Shown here: piece by piece, positions 48,263 to 56,420 of the stretch
How positions within the stretch are numbered: position 1 is the first letter of the stretch
How the letters are laid out: each line of letters starts with the position of its first letter
NCBI GenBank assembly: GCA_023435565.1
Contig: JAEYRN010000031.1
Span: 1 to 62,212, forward strand
DNA length: 62,212 bases
Origin: Bacillota bacterium
Lineage (GTDB): Bacteria; Bacillota; UBA4882; UBA8346
Reading direction: 5' to 3'
Notes under the pieces: model-generated
What the model saw: only the letters and a program-made list of their open reading frames with translations
Database searches by the model: none
What the model was told of the DNA's origin: nothing
Position numbers and translations under genes: made by a program

Positions 48263-49345
48263 TTAAACCACCAAATCTATTTGCTGGATGACTCCCGGCG
48301 TACCGTCTTCCTTAAGAAAAACCCCGGCTTTCTGGGCCTGCCCTAACAACTCGTTTTGAGCATTTTTCTGACCGAATTCAGCGGAAATATTCCCCAGATA
48401 TATCGCGCCCACTCCTTTTTGCCCCAAAGCAAACAACACATCTTTGCCGTTCTGGTCCTTGGTCCAAATCCGGAGTCGGTCAAAAACTGCGTCATTCTCA
48501 TCGATCCAACCGTTTTGATCCCGATCATATTTGGCTAATTCTTCAAATCCGTTTCCGGTCTGCGGGCCGAAAAGCTCGGAACCATCATTTATTTTACCAT
48601 CGTTATTTAAATCAATTGATAAAAACCCACTTCCCGCATTGGTGAACGAGATTTGGTCCTCAGCCCCATCACAATCCAAGTCAAAATTATACTTTGTATT
48701 GGTAAGGCCTGTAGGAATCCCGTCATAATTAATGACCAACGGATCACAGAGCTGCGCGTCCCCGGCCCTGATTTGGATATTGCTTTGTTGATAAAATTCC
48801 CGGCTCATATTAAGGCTCAACTGAAAGTTAATCACCCGGCCGTCGGCGGTTTGGACTACCCCCTCAGTATTAAAAGCAAGTTTTTCCGACTCCCGGTAGG
48901 TTTCATGGTAATCATAGGCAAAACCCCAACCTAATCTCATCTGGGCCTCGGGGGCGGACGGATTATTCGTCGGCACTGCTAATACGGGCTGTTGTTGCTG
49001 ATCCATTTCAATTTTACGGGGTATCTTGAATCGGAACTCTCTGCCTAAAATGGCGCTTAACATTCTTTCAAGGAGATCAAGTTTGCTCCATTCCTCGTCA
49101 GTCAGCTCCAACTCAACTGATTCTCCCGGCTGTAAATTACTGATTAGTTTTTGGTTTTTCTGTTTTAAGGCGGCTATCGCTTCATCCGATAGTTTCAATT
49201 GGTCAATTATCGCATCTTTAATCTGATCTTTAGTTCCGCCTTTGGCTGATTCATCCTTCCAATAGCGGACCGATTCCTGTTTGTAATGTTCCTTGACCAA
49301 AGTGTGCTGGCTGTTCATTTCAATATTTGAACCGACTATTTTCAT
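48263..49345 (-). CDS. EF-hand-loop containing protein, paralogue 1
   Basis: A 360-residue protein. The N-terminal 110 residues are charged and helical (RYWKDESAKGGTKDQIKDAI, DEAIAALKQKNQKL). The middle SEKLAFNTEGVVQTADGRVINFQLSLNMSRE leads to a C-terminal region with calcium-binding-like loops: DLDCDGAEDQ, DLNNDGKINDGSELFG and YDRDQNGWIDENDAVFD, of the D-x-D/N-x-DG type found in dockerin/EF-hand-like modules. The gene and its neighbour are about half identical in their C-terminal parts and share the opening MKIV. No signal peptide is seen. GGGGAGA supports the start at 49345. It may be a calcium-responsive structural protein; the role is unknown. Confidence 0.75.
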   Translation of the reverse strand: MKIVGSNIEMNSQHTLVKEHYKQESVRYWKDESAKGGTKDQIKDAIIDQLKLSDEAIAALKQKNQKLISNLQPGESVELELTDEEWSKLDLLERMLSAILGREFRFKIPRKIEMDQQQQPVLAVPTNNPSAPEAQMRLGWGFAYDYHETYRESEKLAFNTEGVVQTADGRVINFQLSLNMSREFYQQSNIQIRAGDAQLCDPLVINYDGIPTGLTNTKYNFDLDCDGAEDQISFTNAGSGFLSIDLNNDGKINDGSELFGPQTGNGFEELAKYDRDQNGWIDENDAVFDRLRIWTKDQNGKDVLFALGQKGVGAIYLGNISAEFGQKNAQNELLGQAQKAGVFLKEDGTPGVIQQIDLVV

Positions 49346-49419
49346 AAAAATCTCCCCTTCCTTGAGTAATACTTCACATCCGTGTAAACTCTTCTCCAAC
49401 AAGTTAATCTTAGCCGTAA

Positions 49420-49452
49420 AGGGGCTGATGCAAAAGGATTTTTTCAGCCCCT
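49420..49452 (-). terminator. Hairpin between the two EF-hand-like genes
   Basis: AGGGGCTGA (49420-49428) and TCAGCCCCT (49444-49452) form a perfect 9-bp stem about 40 bp after the stop codon of the gene at 49492. The T-tract is short on the minus strand (CCCCTTTACGG), so read-through into the paralogue is possible. Confidence 0.6.
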
Positions 49453-49491
49453 CTTATGAAAGAGTCCGTCATGGACTGCAATCATAAAATC

Positions 49492-50556
49492 TTATGCTAC
49501 AAAATCAACCTGCTGCATTGTTCCTACCGTACCATCTTCTTTTAAAAATACCCCGGCCTTTTGATATTGGCCCAATAATTGGTTTTCCTGATTCCTAACG
49601 CTAAATTGGGCGTCAACGTTACCAAGGTATATGGCGCCAACTCCTTTCTGCCCAAGGGCCAAGAGACTATCTTGCCCTTCGGTGTCTTTGGTCCAGATCC
49701 GCAACTGGTTGAAGATCTGATCGCTTTCATCAATCCAACCATTGCCATCCTGGTCATACTGAGAGAGTTCATCGAAGCCGTTTCCGGTGACCGCTCCGAA
49801 AAGCTCGGCTCCGTTATTAATATTATTGTCCTGATTAAGGTCTAATGCCAATAACCCACTTCCGTCACCGACGAAAGGAATCATTTCCTCCACCCCGTCA
49901 ACGTCAAGGTCAAAGCTGAATTTAGTCTCGGTAATTTCGGCGGCAGGCCCGTTAAAATTAATCACCAACGGATCAATGAGTTTACCCGCATCGGTTGAAA
50001 TATTACTTAGAGATGCCAGCTCCCTGCTGACATACATTTGAGTATCAAAGGCAATATCACGACCGTCAGCGGTTTTAATGGATCCAACTGCTGTAAACAG
50101 TAATTTTTCACTTTCATGGCTTGTCTCACGCCGGTTTCGCACAATTTGAAAAACCGGTCTTTCAGGAAGAGCGGGGGTATTGTTTTCTGATGAATTCGGC
50201 ATTATCAAAGCGGCCGAATCGGGGCGTTGCAAAGCTTTAAACCTAATTTTTTTACCGGTTATAATATTAATAAATCGTTCAATGATTTTTAATTTAATTT
50301 GATCAATATCCTTGACGTGGATCTCGTTTTCTTTAATTGGATCAATTTTGATTTGATATTTTTCCAATACTTTTTGAAGATCGGAAATCAACTGTTCCCA
50401 GTTTGTGGCGGTTCTACGGACTTGAGTCGGGTTGGTTTGACCTTCATTTAGACGTGGTTGGAAATCGGCCCAAAATGTTAAGGACTCTTCAGTGAGGAAT
50501 TGCTTCGAGGAATGATGTTTACTTGCTAAAGATACATTGGCGTCAACAATTTTCAT
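49492..50556 (-). CDS. EF-hand-loop containing protein, paralogue 2
   Basis: A 354-residue paralogue of the gene at 48263. It opens with MKIVDANVSLASKHHS, has a helical N-terminal third, then SEKLLFTAVGSIKTADGRDIAFDTQMYVSRE, and C-terminal loops DLDVDGVEEM, DLNQDNNINNGAELFG and YDQDGNGWIDESDQIFN. The last of these is a near-perfect EF-hand loop; the second has Asn for Gly at position 6. The end GVGAIYLGN..GQYQKAGVFLKEDGTVGTMQQVDFV is shared almost word for word with paralogue 1. AAGGAGGGG precedes the ATG. It is first in the pair and transcribed from the 443-bp spacer upstream. Confidence 0.75.
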   Translation of the reverse strand: MKIVDANVSLASKHHSSKQFLTEESLTFWADFQPRLNEGQTNPTQVRRTATNWEQLISDLQKVLEKYQIKIDPIKENEIHVKDIDQIKLKIIERFINIITGKKIRFKALQRPDSAALIMPNSSENNTPALPERPVFQIVRNRRETSHESEKLLFTAVGSIKTADGRDIAFDTQMYVSRELASLSNISTDAGKLIDPLVINFNGPAAEITETKFSFDLDVDGVEEMIPFVGDGSGLLALDLNQDNNINNGAELFGAVTGNGFDELSQYDQDGNGWIDESDQIFNQLRIWTKDTEGQDSLLALGQKGVGAIYLGNVDAQFSVRNQENQLLGQYQKAGVFLKEDGTVGTMQQVDFVA

Positions 50557-50999
50557 ATTTGTCCCCTCCTTGAGACGTTTTTTCTTAACTTCCTGTTAAG
50601 ATAATATTCAGTTACATTCAAATTATCGGTTATGGAAAAAAATTATTTAATCCAAAGTCGGACCATTTTTGGCCAAAAAAAGTCGGAAAATTTCTTTTCC
50701 GGGAATATGCCTCAAAAATAAATCAAATCTCATTAAAATTTTACCCCCTTAAAGATTTGACAACGATGCCTACAAAGTATAAAGGTTTGCCATATTTAAC
50801 TAATCTAATGCAAGATATGACGGGATAAAGTGTTCTTAACAATTTCCATAATGACACTTACAAATTTTCTCCATATTTCAGCCATCCGGTCTTTTCGCTC
50901 CCATGTCAAAAATCCATTTTTCCTTTAATATATATTTTCAGCAGGATTTATCCGACAAGAGTCAAATGAAAACAATAATAAAATATCGGAGGTTATTAC
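50557..50999. other. 443-bp divergent promoter spacer
   Basis: Lies between the minus-strand EF-hand-like gene and the plus-strand membrane gene. On the plus strand TTGACA (50757-50762) and TATAAA (50778-50783) resemble promoter boxes, but the 15-bp gap is short. A GTCGGACC..GGCC..GTCGG segment near 50655-50690 has short direct repeats. No gene is seen. Confidence 0.4.
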
Positions 51000-51479
51000 A
51001 TGGGTTACCTGGCGACAATTGGTGTTTCCCTGTTTATTCTCGGAATCTTATTTTTAGCAAGAAGTAAAACAAATAAAAAGTTATTGTGGGTGGCAATCCC
51101 ATTAATGATTGCCGGAGCCTTGTCAGTTTTCATTGTCGTCACTAGGGATGTCGATACCGACTTAATCGGAATGGAAATCCTCAAGGACGAACCTGAGGAA
51201 TTCCTCGTTGAATTACACTTTTTCCCCACAAAAGCCGAGGCTTTTACTTATTATAAGCAAAAAAATGTTACGGAATTTATGTTATTGGCAAAATACGAGG
51301 GGAGTGCGGAAAATCTATTTAAAATGATTAATGTCTTACAAACACCCGGTGGTGGTAAAAAAATGGCCTTTATCGCAAATCCATTAAGACAAGAATCCGC
51401 ACAAATGGTTTTTCAAGGATTCTATATGAAACACAAATTGTTTACAATCTATAACTCGGTTCAGCGAAAACAATCTTAA
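51000..51479 (+). CDS. Unrecognised membrane protein
   Basis: A 159-residue protein with two N-terminal hydrophobic spans (ATIGVSLFILGILFLA at about 5-20 and LLWVAIPLMIAGALSVFIVV at about 28-47), followed by a soluble domain of about 110 residues (EFLVELHFFPTKAEAFTYYKQKNVTEF, LQTPGGGKKMAFIANP). No family is recognised. CGGAGG lies seven bases before the ATG. Its stop codon overlaps the stop region of the convergent SpoVR gene by four bases, so the two transcripts overlap tail to tail. Confidence 0.62.
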   Translation: MGYLATIGVSLFILGILFLARSKTNKKLLWVAIPLMIAGALSVFIVVTRDVDTDLIGMEILKDEPEEFLVELHFFPTKAEAFTYYKQKNVTEFMLLAKYEGSAENLFKMINVLQTPGGGKKMAFIANPLRQESAQMVFQGFYMKHKLFTIYNSVQRKQS

Positions 51480-52846
51480 TCTACTGCGGTCAACTTTTTA
51501 AGTTCATCACAGATGATCATCTTTTCCTTACCCTTCAAACGGGTTATTAACTTTACGGGTCTTCCCCATAACTCCGCTAAATATTTAAGGGTCTCGCCAG
51601 TATGTCCCAACTCAAGTTCACGTCCGTCATATTCGTGTTCAAGAAGCAGACTCCCGTCCCGGGAAGACATTTCTTTCACTTTAATCACTGGGATCGAGCT
51701 TATACCGATATTTTGACACAAAGTGTCCCGAATCGGTTCCCAACCATCTTCGTCGGCAACCTCACTGATAATTCCTTCGTCCTCGTTTTGGAAGAATTCA
51801 AAGAGATTCAACTCATGACAAAGTTCCCGGGTTAGGTAACGCCTGATAAAGGAGCGGTCCGATTCGATCTCCCTCGCTTCAAAGATCTTCTTTGGTCCGA
51901 ATTTGGCTTCCAGATTATTTAACATTACAAACCCCATGTGATAAGGGTTTAATCCTCCGGGATGGGGCCGGATTACTTGATGATGGCGTTTTAAAAATTC
52001 CAAATGCAAATCCTGAGGCAAGTCTAACTTTTGTAAAATCCGGTAATGCCAAAGACTGGCCCAACCCTCGTTCAAAATCTTAGTCTCGATTTGTGGCAAA
52101 AAATATTCGCTCTCAGCCCGGACAATTCGTACTACGTCTTTCTCCCATTCTTCAAGACGACTATACTCAATGATAAAACCTAATATATCCTCTTCCGGTT
52201 CCAGCGGTATCCGGTTTAAGTTTGGTGGAGCAACTGCCTCTGCTGGTCTCCCAAAAAGGTCAGTGCTTGTTTTACGCCGGTATTCGCTGAGTAACCGTTC
52301 TTTTTCTTCATCAATGCTAAGTTTTTTCGAGCCAATCGTCCGGTTAACCTGATAACGAAGGGCATGAGCAGCATCAAGCACCCTTTCCACCTTAACATAT
52401 CCGATGCTTGGATCTTGAATATAGCCCCTGATTCGTTCGGCGTGATTCTTAAAACCGTCAATAGTCATTTCCGCCCGGGTTGTTTTGAAAAGACGGTTAT
52501 TTTTAAAAAAATCATTATGGCCGTAGACATGTGCAATAGTCAATATTTGCAGTAATAAAGTATTGTCGCGCATTAAATAAGCCAAACAAGGATTAGAATT
52601 GATTACCATCTCGTAAGGAAGTCCGGACAAATTATAGCGGTAAAATGTATGCAGCCTGTCAAAAGCCTTACCGAAACTCCAATGCGGATAGTGGCTTGGC
52701 ATTCCGGTATAAGCTTCATAACCCAGCATTTCCTCGTAAGAACAGATCTCAAACTCCTGGGGATAAAAATCAAGACCCATTTCCCGCGCGCAAGCCTCGA
52801 TTTTTTCATTCCATTGTTCCAACTCTAATATACTGAATTCGCTCAT
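51476..52846 (-). CDS. spoVR: SpoVR family protein
   Basis: A 456-residue member of the SpoVR/YcgB family. Family signatures are plentiful: ACAREMGLDFYPQEFEICSYEEMLGYEAYTGMPSHYPHWSFGK at the start (in overlapping segments), YNLSGLPYEMVINSNP, HVYGHNDFFKNN, and NEGWASLWHYRI with HPGGLNPYHMGF. In Bacillus SpoVR is needed for proper spore cortex formation; in E. coli YcgB is a stationary-phase protein encoded apart from YeaGH but functionally linked. It overlaps the upstream YhbH gene by four bases and is the last gene of the prkA-yhbH-spoVR operon. Confidence 0.95.
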   Translation of the reverse strand: MSEFSILELEQWNEKIEACAREMGLDFYPQEFEICSYEEMLGYEAYTGMPSHYPHWSFGKAFDRLHTFYRYNLSGLPYEMVINSNPCLAYLMRDNTLLLQILTIAHVYGHNDFFKNNRLFKTTRAEMTIDGFKNHAERIRGYIQDPSIGYVKVERVLDAAHALRYQVNRTIGSKKLSIDEEKERLLSEYRRKTSTDLFGRPAEAVAPPNLNRIPLEPEEDILGFIIEYSRLEEWEKDVVRIVRAESEYFLPQIETKILNEGWASLWHYRILQKLDLPQDLHLEFLKRHHQVIRPHPGGLNPYHMGFVMLNNLEAKFGPKKIFEAREIESDRSFIRRYLTRELCHELNLFEFFQNEDEGIISEVADEDGWEPIRDTLCQNIGISSIPVIKVKEMSSRDGSLLLEHEYDGRELELGHTGETLKYLAELWGRPVKLITRLKGKEKMIICDELKKLTAVD

Positions 52847-54015
52847 TTTTCTTCCTCCCGGGCCAACATATTACGAAGCGCCGGCCAGATATCTTCACGC
52901 GAATTAATAGTTACCAAGGAAAAGTTAGGAGCTTCTAATTTATCTTGGTATAGCCTCCGGATTGAACTGGTTCCGGTCATAATCTCGCCATATCCAAATA
53001 AGTTGCAGATCTGACAGAGTTTCTCCGCTAGTTCTAGGGTTTTATCATTATCTTCATCCCAGTTGTCCCCGTCGCTACAATGAAAGGTATAAATGTTCCA
53101 ACACGAAGGAGGGTATTGTTCTCCTATGATTTGTAGCGCTTTTTCATAGCCGCTGCTGATATAGGTCCCACCTGATTCGCCTTTGTGAAAGAAATCATCT
53201 TCGGTAACTACCATAGCCTGAGTGGTATGAGCGATAAAAACCAATTCCACATTGATATATTTTAAACGGATAAATTGATACAGTAAAAAGTAAAAACTCC
53301 GAGCCAGGTATTTTTTTGTCTGGTCCATCGAACCGCTGGTATCCATGATACAAATTACTACGGCATTTGATTCCGGAGTTCGTTCCTCGCGAATCCGGTG
53401 GTAACGCAAATCCTCCTCCCGAAAAGGAAACCGTTCGCTGCTATTCGTCTCAGCCGATTCATCGTCAATTTCCCCCAAATCATTACGTTTGGACCCTTGA
53501 CGGCGTTTTATCTTTTCCATCACAGCTTTTTTCTTAGCGAGACGTGGAGGAGGCCCTTTATGTTGATAACCGCTACGTTTTTGTCTGGATATGGTTTCCA
53601 ACTCGGCAATCCGCTTACGTTCCATAAAAGGCAAGTCAAGATCGTCGAAAAGGTAATTAATAAGCTCCTCGAGGGTAATTTCAGTCTCATAGATGTCTTC
53701 TCCGGGATCGTTTCCTGCCCCCTGATTTCCCCGACCTTTTCCATTTTTGCTTTTTCTGCCGATTACATCGCCCCGTTGTTCATCCCCGGTGCCGGTCCCA
53801 ACACCGGGCTTGTTCTTCCCGTAAATAAACTGATATTCCTTAAGACTCCGAATGGGAATCTTAATCTTTTTACTGCCGCTTTGCCCGATGATACTCTCTT
53901 CGGCTATGATCTGCCCGATATTCTTTTTGATTGATTGTTCCACCAGTTGCCGGTGGCGGCGGCGATCTTCGGCCGCCCGTCCCGAATCCCCTGCAGAATC
54001 CCGAAAAATCGCCAT
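52843..54015 (-). CDS. yhbH: YhbH/YeaH family protein (DUF444)
   Basis: A 390-residue DUF444 protein. The N-terminal part has the family order DRRRHRQLVEQSIKKNIGQIIAEESI, IPIRSLKEYQFIYG and a Gly-rich linker. The C-terminal half is a von Willebrand A-like domain with a MIDAS-type motif VVICIMDTSGSMDQTKKYLAR and ISSGYEKALQIIGEQYP. In E. coli and Bacillus it partners the PrkA kinase in stress adaptation and sporulation. Start 54015 has GGGAGGT five bases ahead; the ORF extends seven codons upstream without a better site. It overlaps SpoVR by four bases and follows prkA by 63 bp. Confidence 0.93.
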   Translation of the reverse strand: MAIFRDSAGDSGRAAEDRRRHRQLVEQSIKKNIGQIIAEESIIGQSGSKKIKIPIRSLKEYQFIYGKNKPGVGTGTGDEQRGDVIGRKSKNGKGRGNQGAGNDPGEDIYETEITLEELINYLFDDLDLPFMERKRIAELETISRQKRSGYQHKGPPPRLAKKKAVMEKIKRRQGSKRNDLGEIDDESAETNSSERFPFREEDLRYHRIREERTPESNAVVICIMDTSGSMDQTKKYLARSFYFLLYQFIRLKYINVELVFIAHTTQAMVVTEDDFFHKGESGGTYISSGYEKALQIIGEQYPPSCWNIYTFHCSDGDNWDEDNDKTLELAEKLCQICNLFGYGEIMTGTSSIRRLYQDKLEAPNFSLVTINSREDIWPALRNMLAREEEK

Positions 54016-54078
54016 AATAGACCTCCCTGATCGCATTTATGTTAGGGGCGAATAATTATTCGCCCCTACAAAAGGACG

Positions 54079-56007
54079 TTAATCCTTCCACAAATTATTG
54101 GCCGCGTATTTTAAAATTACATTGCAGCAATGGGGGCAGTACCCGTTCTTCTCCATCTCCGCCACCATTGCATTGTACTTCTCATTCTGATCTTTATCCC
54201 TCACTTTGGATTGGGTGATCACTCGTGACAACTCCCGTACCGAAGCAGTCAACTTCTTCTCAATGGCAGCCTTCAACGGTTCGTAGCTGTTGTAATCAAG
54301 TTTACCGCCGCTACGAAGCACAAAAAACATATAAGCTGTCACATCCTGACGAAATCCTTTAGCCGCTGTACCGGTAACCCCAATCTGTTCTTCGATTGAT
54401 TGAAGAAATTTCTCATCCGGCTCCAATTCCTCTCCGGTATTACGGTCCTTAATTTTAGCCCGGTTAGCGTAAGCCTCGGCATGATCCAGATAATTATTAA
54501 AAAGATCTTGGGCCTGTTCCTGATAGCCATGGATAAAAGCTTTAGTGACCTCCGACTCCAAAATCTTATGGTATTCCTTGCGTACGATATCTTGAAGAAA
54601 TCCCAAATAACGTTTACGCTCATCCTCGGGAATCGAAACCTCTTTCACCTGCTTAATCATGGTTTCCATTACTGAAAGCGGATTAATACATTTGTTCTCC
54701 GACTCCGACAAGGTTATATCCAATGCCTTCATAATAAAACGAGTGGAAATGCCGGTCATTCCCTCACGGTTAGCTTCCTCCCGCAATTCAACGATGTCCA
54801 CCTTTTTGGTACTACCTTGTTCCATAATTTCCTCACCATTATAAATCTTTAGCTTGGTAAATGGGTCTACCTTGGCCGAAGGGGCGAGGCGGGTCAAAAT
54901 TGCGAACATCGAGGCAATCTCAATTGTATGCGGAGCGATATGCGCCTTAAAATTGCTATTGCGAAGCAGTTTTTGATAGATTTTGATTTCCTCGTTTAAT
55001 TCTAGACAATAAGGTACCTCCACCTTAACAATCCGATCCAGGATTGCTTCATTGGTATGGTCCGATTTAAACTTATTCCACTCCGCCTCGTTTGAGTGAG
55101 CTAAAATCACCCCGTCAAAATAAATCATCGAGCCTTTTCCCGGCGAGGGAATTGATTTCTCCTGAGTAGCGGTGATCATCGTATGCAAATACTCAATTTC
55201 ATTCTTAAAGACTTCGATGAACTCCACAATACCCCGGTTTCCTACATTAAATGCTCCGTTTAATGATAAAACACGGGGATCATCTTCGGAGAACAGATCC
55301 ATCTTCGAGATATCAACTGAGCCGATCAAGACCGAGGTGTCCTGGTTGTTGGGATCAACCGGCGGAACCACTCCAATCCCTTTCCGGGAGCGGATTGAAA
55401 ATTCCACTGTTTCTACGGGCATTCGTTCGTATTCCCCGTTATATTCGTTTTTAAGCCGATAACGGCATACCGGACAAAGATCCCCTTCGATATGGACATT
55501 CAACATTTCCGAAAAGTCTTTCCGGAGATGTTTAGGAACTAAATGAAGCGGCTCTTCCCGCATGGGGCAACCTTTGATAACATAAATCGGGGCTGCCGCT
55601 TCCAACGCTTTCTTTAAGTGCTCCATTAATGAAGACTTCCCGGCGCCTACCGGGCCTACCAAATATAACACCTGACGCGCTTCCTCGCCCTGCATGGCTG
55701 CGGCATGAAAATAACGGACAATCTTCATTATTGTCTTATCGATTCCATAAAAATCATCTGCAAAAAACCGGTACTTTTTGATAATATCGTTACCATAAAT
55801 CCGGCGCAGCCTTGGGTTTTCCTCGGTTTTAATTACCTCAACCCCCGGTTTGGTCAATAATTCAAAGAGACGCTCATGGGCCAAACGGGCAATCTCCGGT
55901 TTTTCTTTGACGATATCCAGATAATCCAGGAGAGTGCCTTCATAATGCTGTCGCTTTCTTTCGGAACGGTCTTTTGAGATCAATTCGGCAATCGAATTTA
56001 CTTCCAT
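54079..56007 (-). CDS. prkA: PrkA family AAA+ serine protein kinase
   Basis: A 642-residue PrkA/YeaG protein. The N-terminal AAA+ domain has Walker A GPVGAGKSSLM (about residues 119-129) and the GRVIVEFIEVF-like strand of Walker B seen as NRGIVEFIEVFKN; the C-terminal kinase-like region resembles the PrkA C-terminal domain (YNAMVAEMEKNGYCPHC, with a zinc-type C-x2-CC end). PrkA controls sporulation onset in Bacillus through SigK and has been described as a kinase or as a Lon-like protease. The length matches the family (about 640). GGGGAGGG precedes the ATG. It is first in the operon with yhbH and spoVR. Confidence 0.95.
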   Translation of the reverse strand: MEVNSIAELISKDRSERKRQHYEGTLLDYLDIVKEKPEIARLAHERLFELLTKPGVEVIKTEENPRLRRIYGNDIIKKYRFFADDFYGIDKTIMKIVRYFHAAAMQGEEARQVLYLVGPVGAGKSSLMEHLKKALEAAAPIYVIKGCPMREEPLHLVPKHLRKDFSEMLNVHIEGDLCPVCRYRLKNEYNGEYERMPVETVEFSIRSRKGIGVVPPVDPNNQDTSVLIGSVDISKMDLFSEDDPRVLSLNGAFNVGNRGIVEFIEVFKNEIEYLHTMITATQEKSIPSPGKGSMIYFDGVILAHSNEAEWNKFKSDHTNEAILDRIVKVEVPYCLELNEEIKIYQKLLRNSNFKAHIAPHTIEIASMFAILTRLAPSAKVDPFTKLKIYNGEEIMEQGSTKKVDIVELREEANREGMTGISTRFIMKALDITLSESENKCINPLSVMETMIKQVKEVSIPEDERKRYLGFLQDIVRKEYHKILESEVTKAFIHGYQEQAQDLFNNYLDHAEAYANRAKIKDRNTGEELEPDEKFLQSIEEQIGVTGTAAKGFRQDVTAYMFFVLRSGGKLDYNSYEPLKAAIEKKLTASVRELSRVITQSKVRDKDQNEKYNAMVAEMEKNGYCPHCCNVILKYAANNLWKD

Positions 56008-56420
56008 AATTATCCCTCCCCAAGATTTTGGCCGGTCAAGTATGTTTTACTTAATTTATTTAATTTATCTAAAATTAGTTGGCCAAGGTCCTTTCACCTG
56101 CTGGAAAAGGGGTTTCCCAGTGTTTTACTATATAATGTGTTACTCGATCACTACATTATATGAATCTTTCCAAATCATATTGACCCTTTAAAGATTCCGG
56201 CATAAACTTGGATTAGCGATAAATAAAATCAAATAAAATTAGGATTAGGGAGAAAATTATTTGTTGGAAAGAGCTTCTATGGATTTAACAGAGCCAAAAG
56301 TGATTGTTTGGGTGAGAAAAATGATATAAATGAATGGAAATGGTGAAAAAGGAGTTAATTAAGTAATATCGAAACTAGAATATATCAATTTGGTTATGGG
56401 AGAAATCTCACTACTAAGGG
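56008..56420. other. 413-bp divergent spacer with a palindrome
   Basis: Separates the minus-strand prkA operon from the plus-strand alpha-galactosidase gene and must hold promoters for both. The one clear element is the palindrome ATATAATGT (56130-56138) with ACATTATAT (56153-56161), 14 bases apart. Short AATTTATTTAATTTATC repeats lie near 56050. No small gene is seen. Confidence 0.45.
56130..56161. promoter_or_regulatory. Palindromic operator candidate
   Basis: ATATAATGT and ACATTATAT are perfect 9-bp half-sites around GTTACTCGATCACT, itself partly symmetrical. Position between the prkA operon and the galactosidase gene suggests a binding site for a dimeric regulator of one of them. No regulator gene is adjacent. 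Confidence 0.45.

Noticed and set aside
50757..50783. TTGACA/TATAAA promoter for the gene at 51000
   Set aside because: The gap is only 15 bp and it lies about 220 bp upstream, so I list it only as a note in the spacer.
53398..53934. Long frame (178 codons) antisense to the yhbH gene
   Set aside because: It is a shadow of the strongly supported DUF444 gene; no start site or family is visible.
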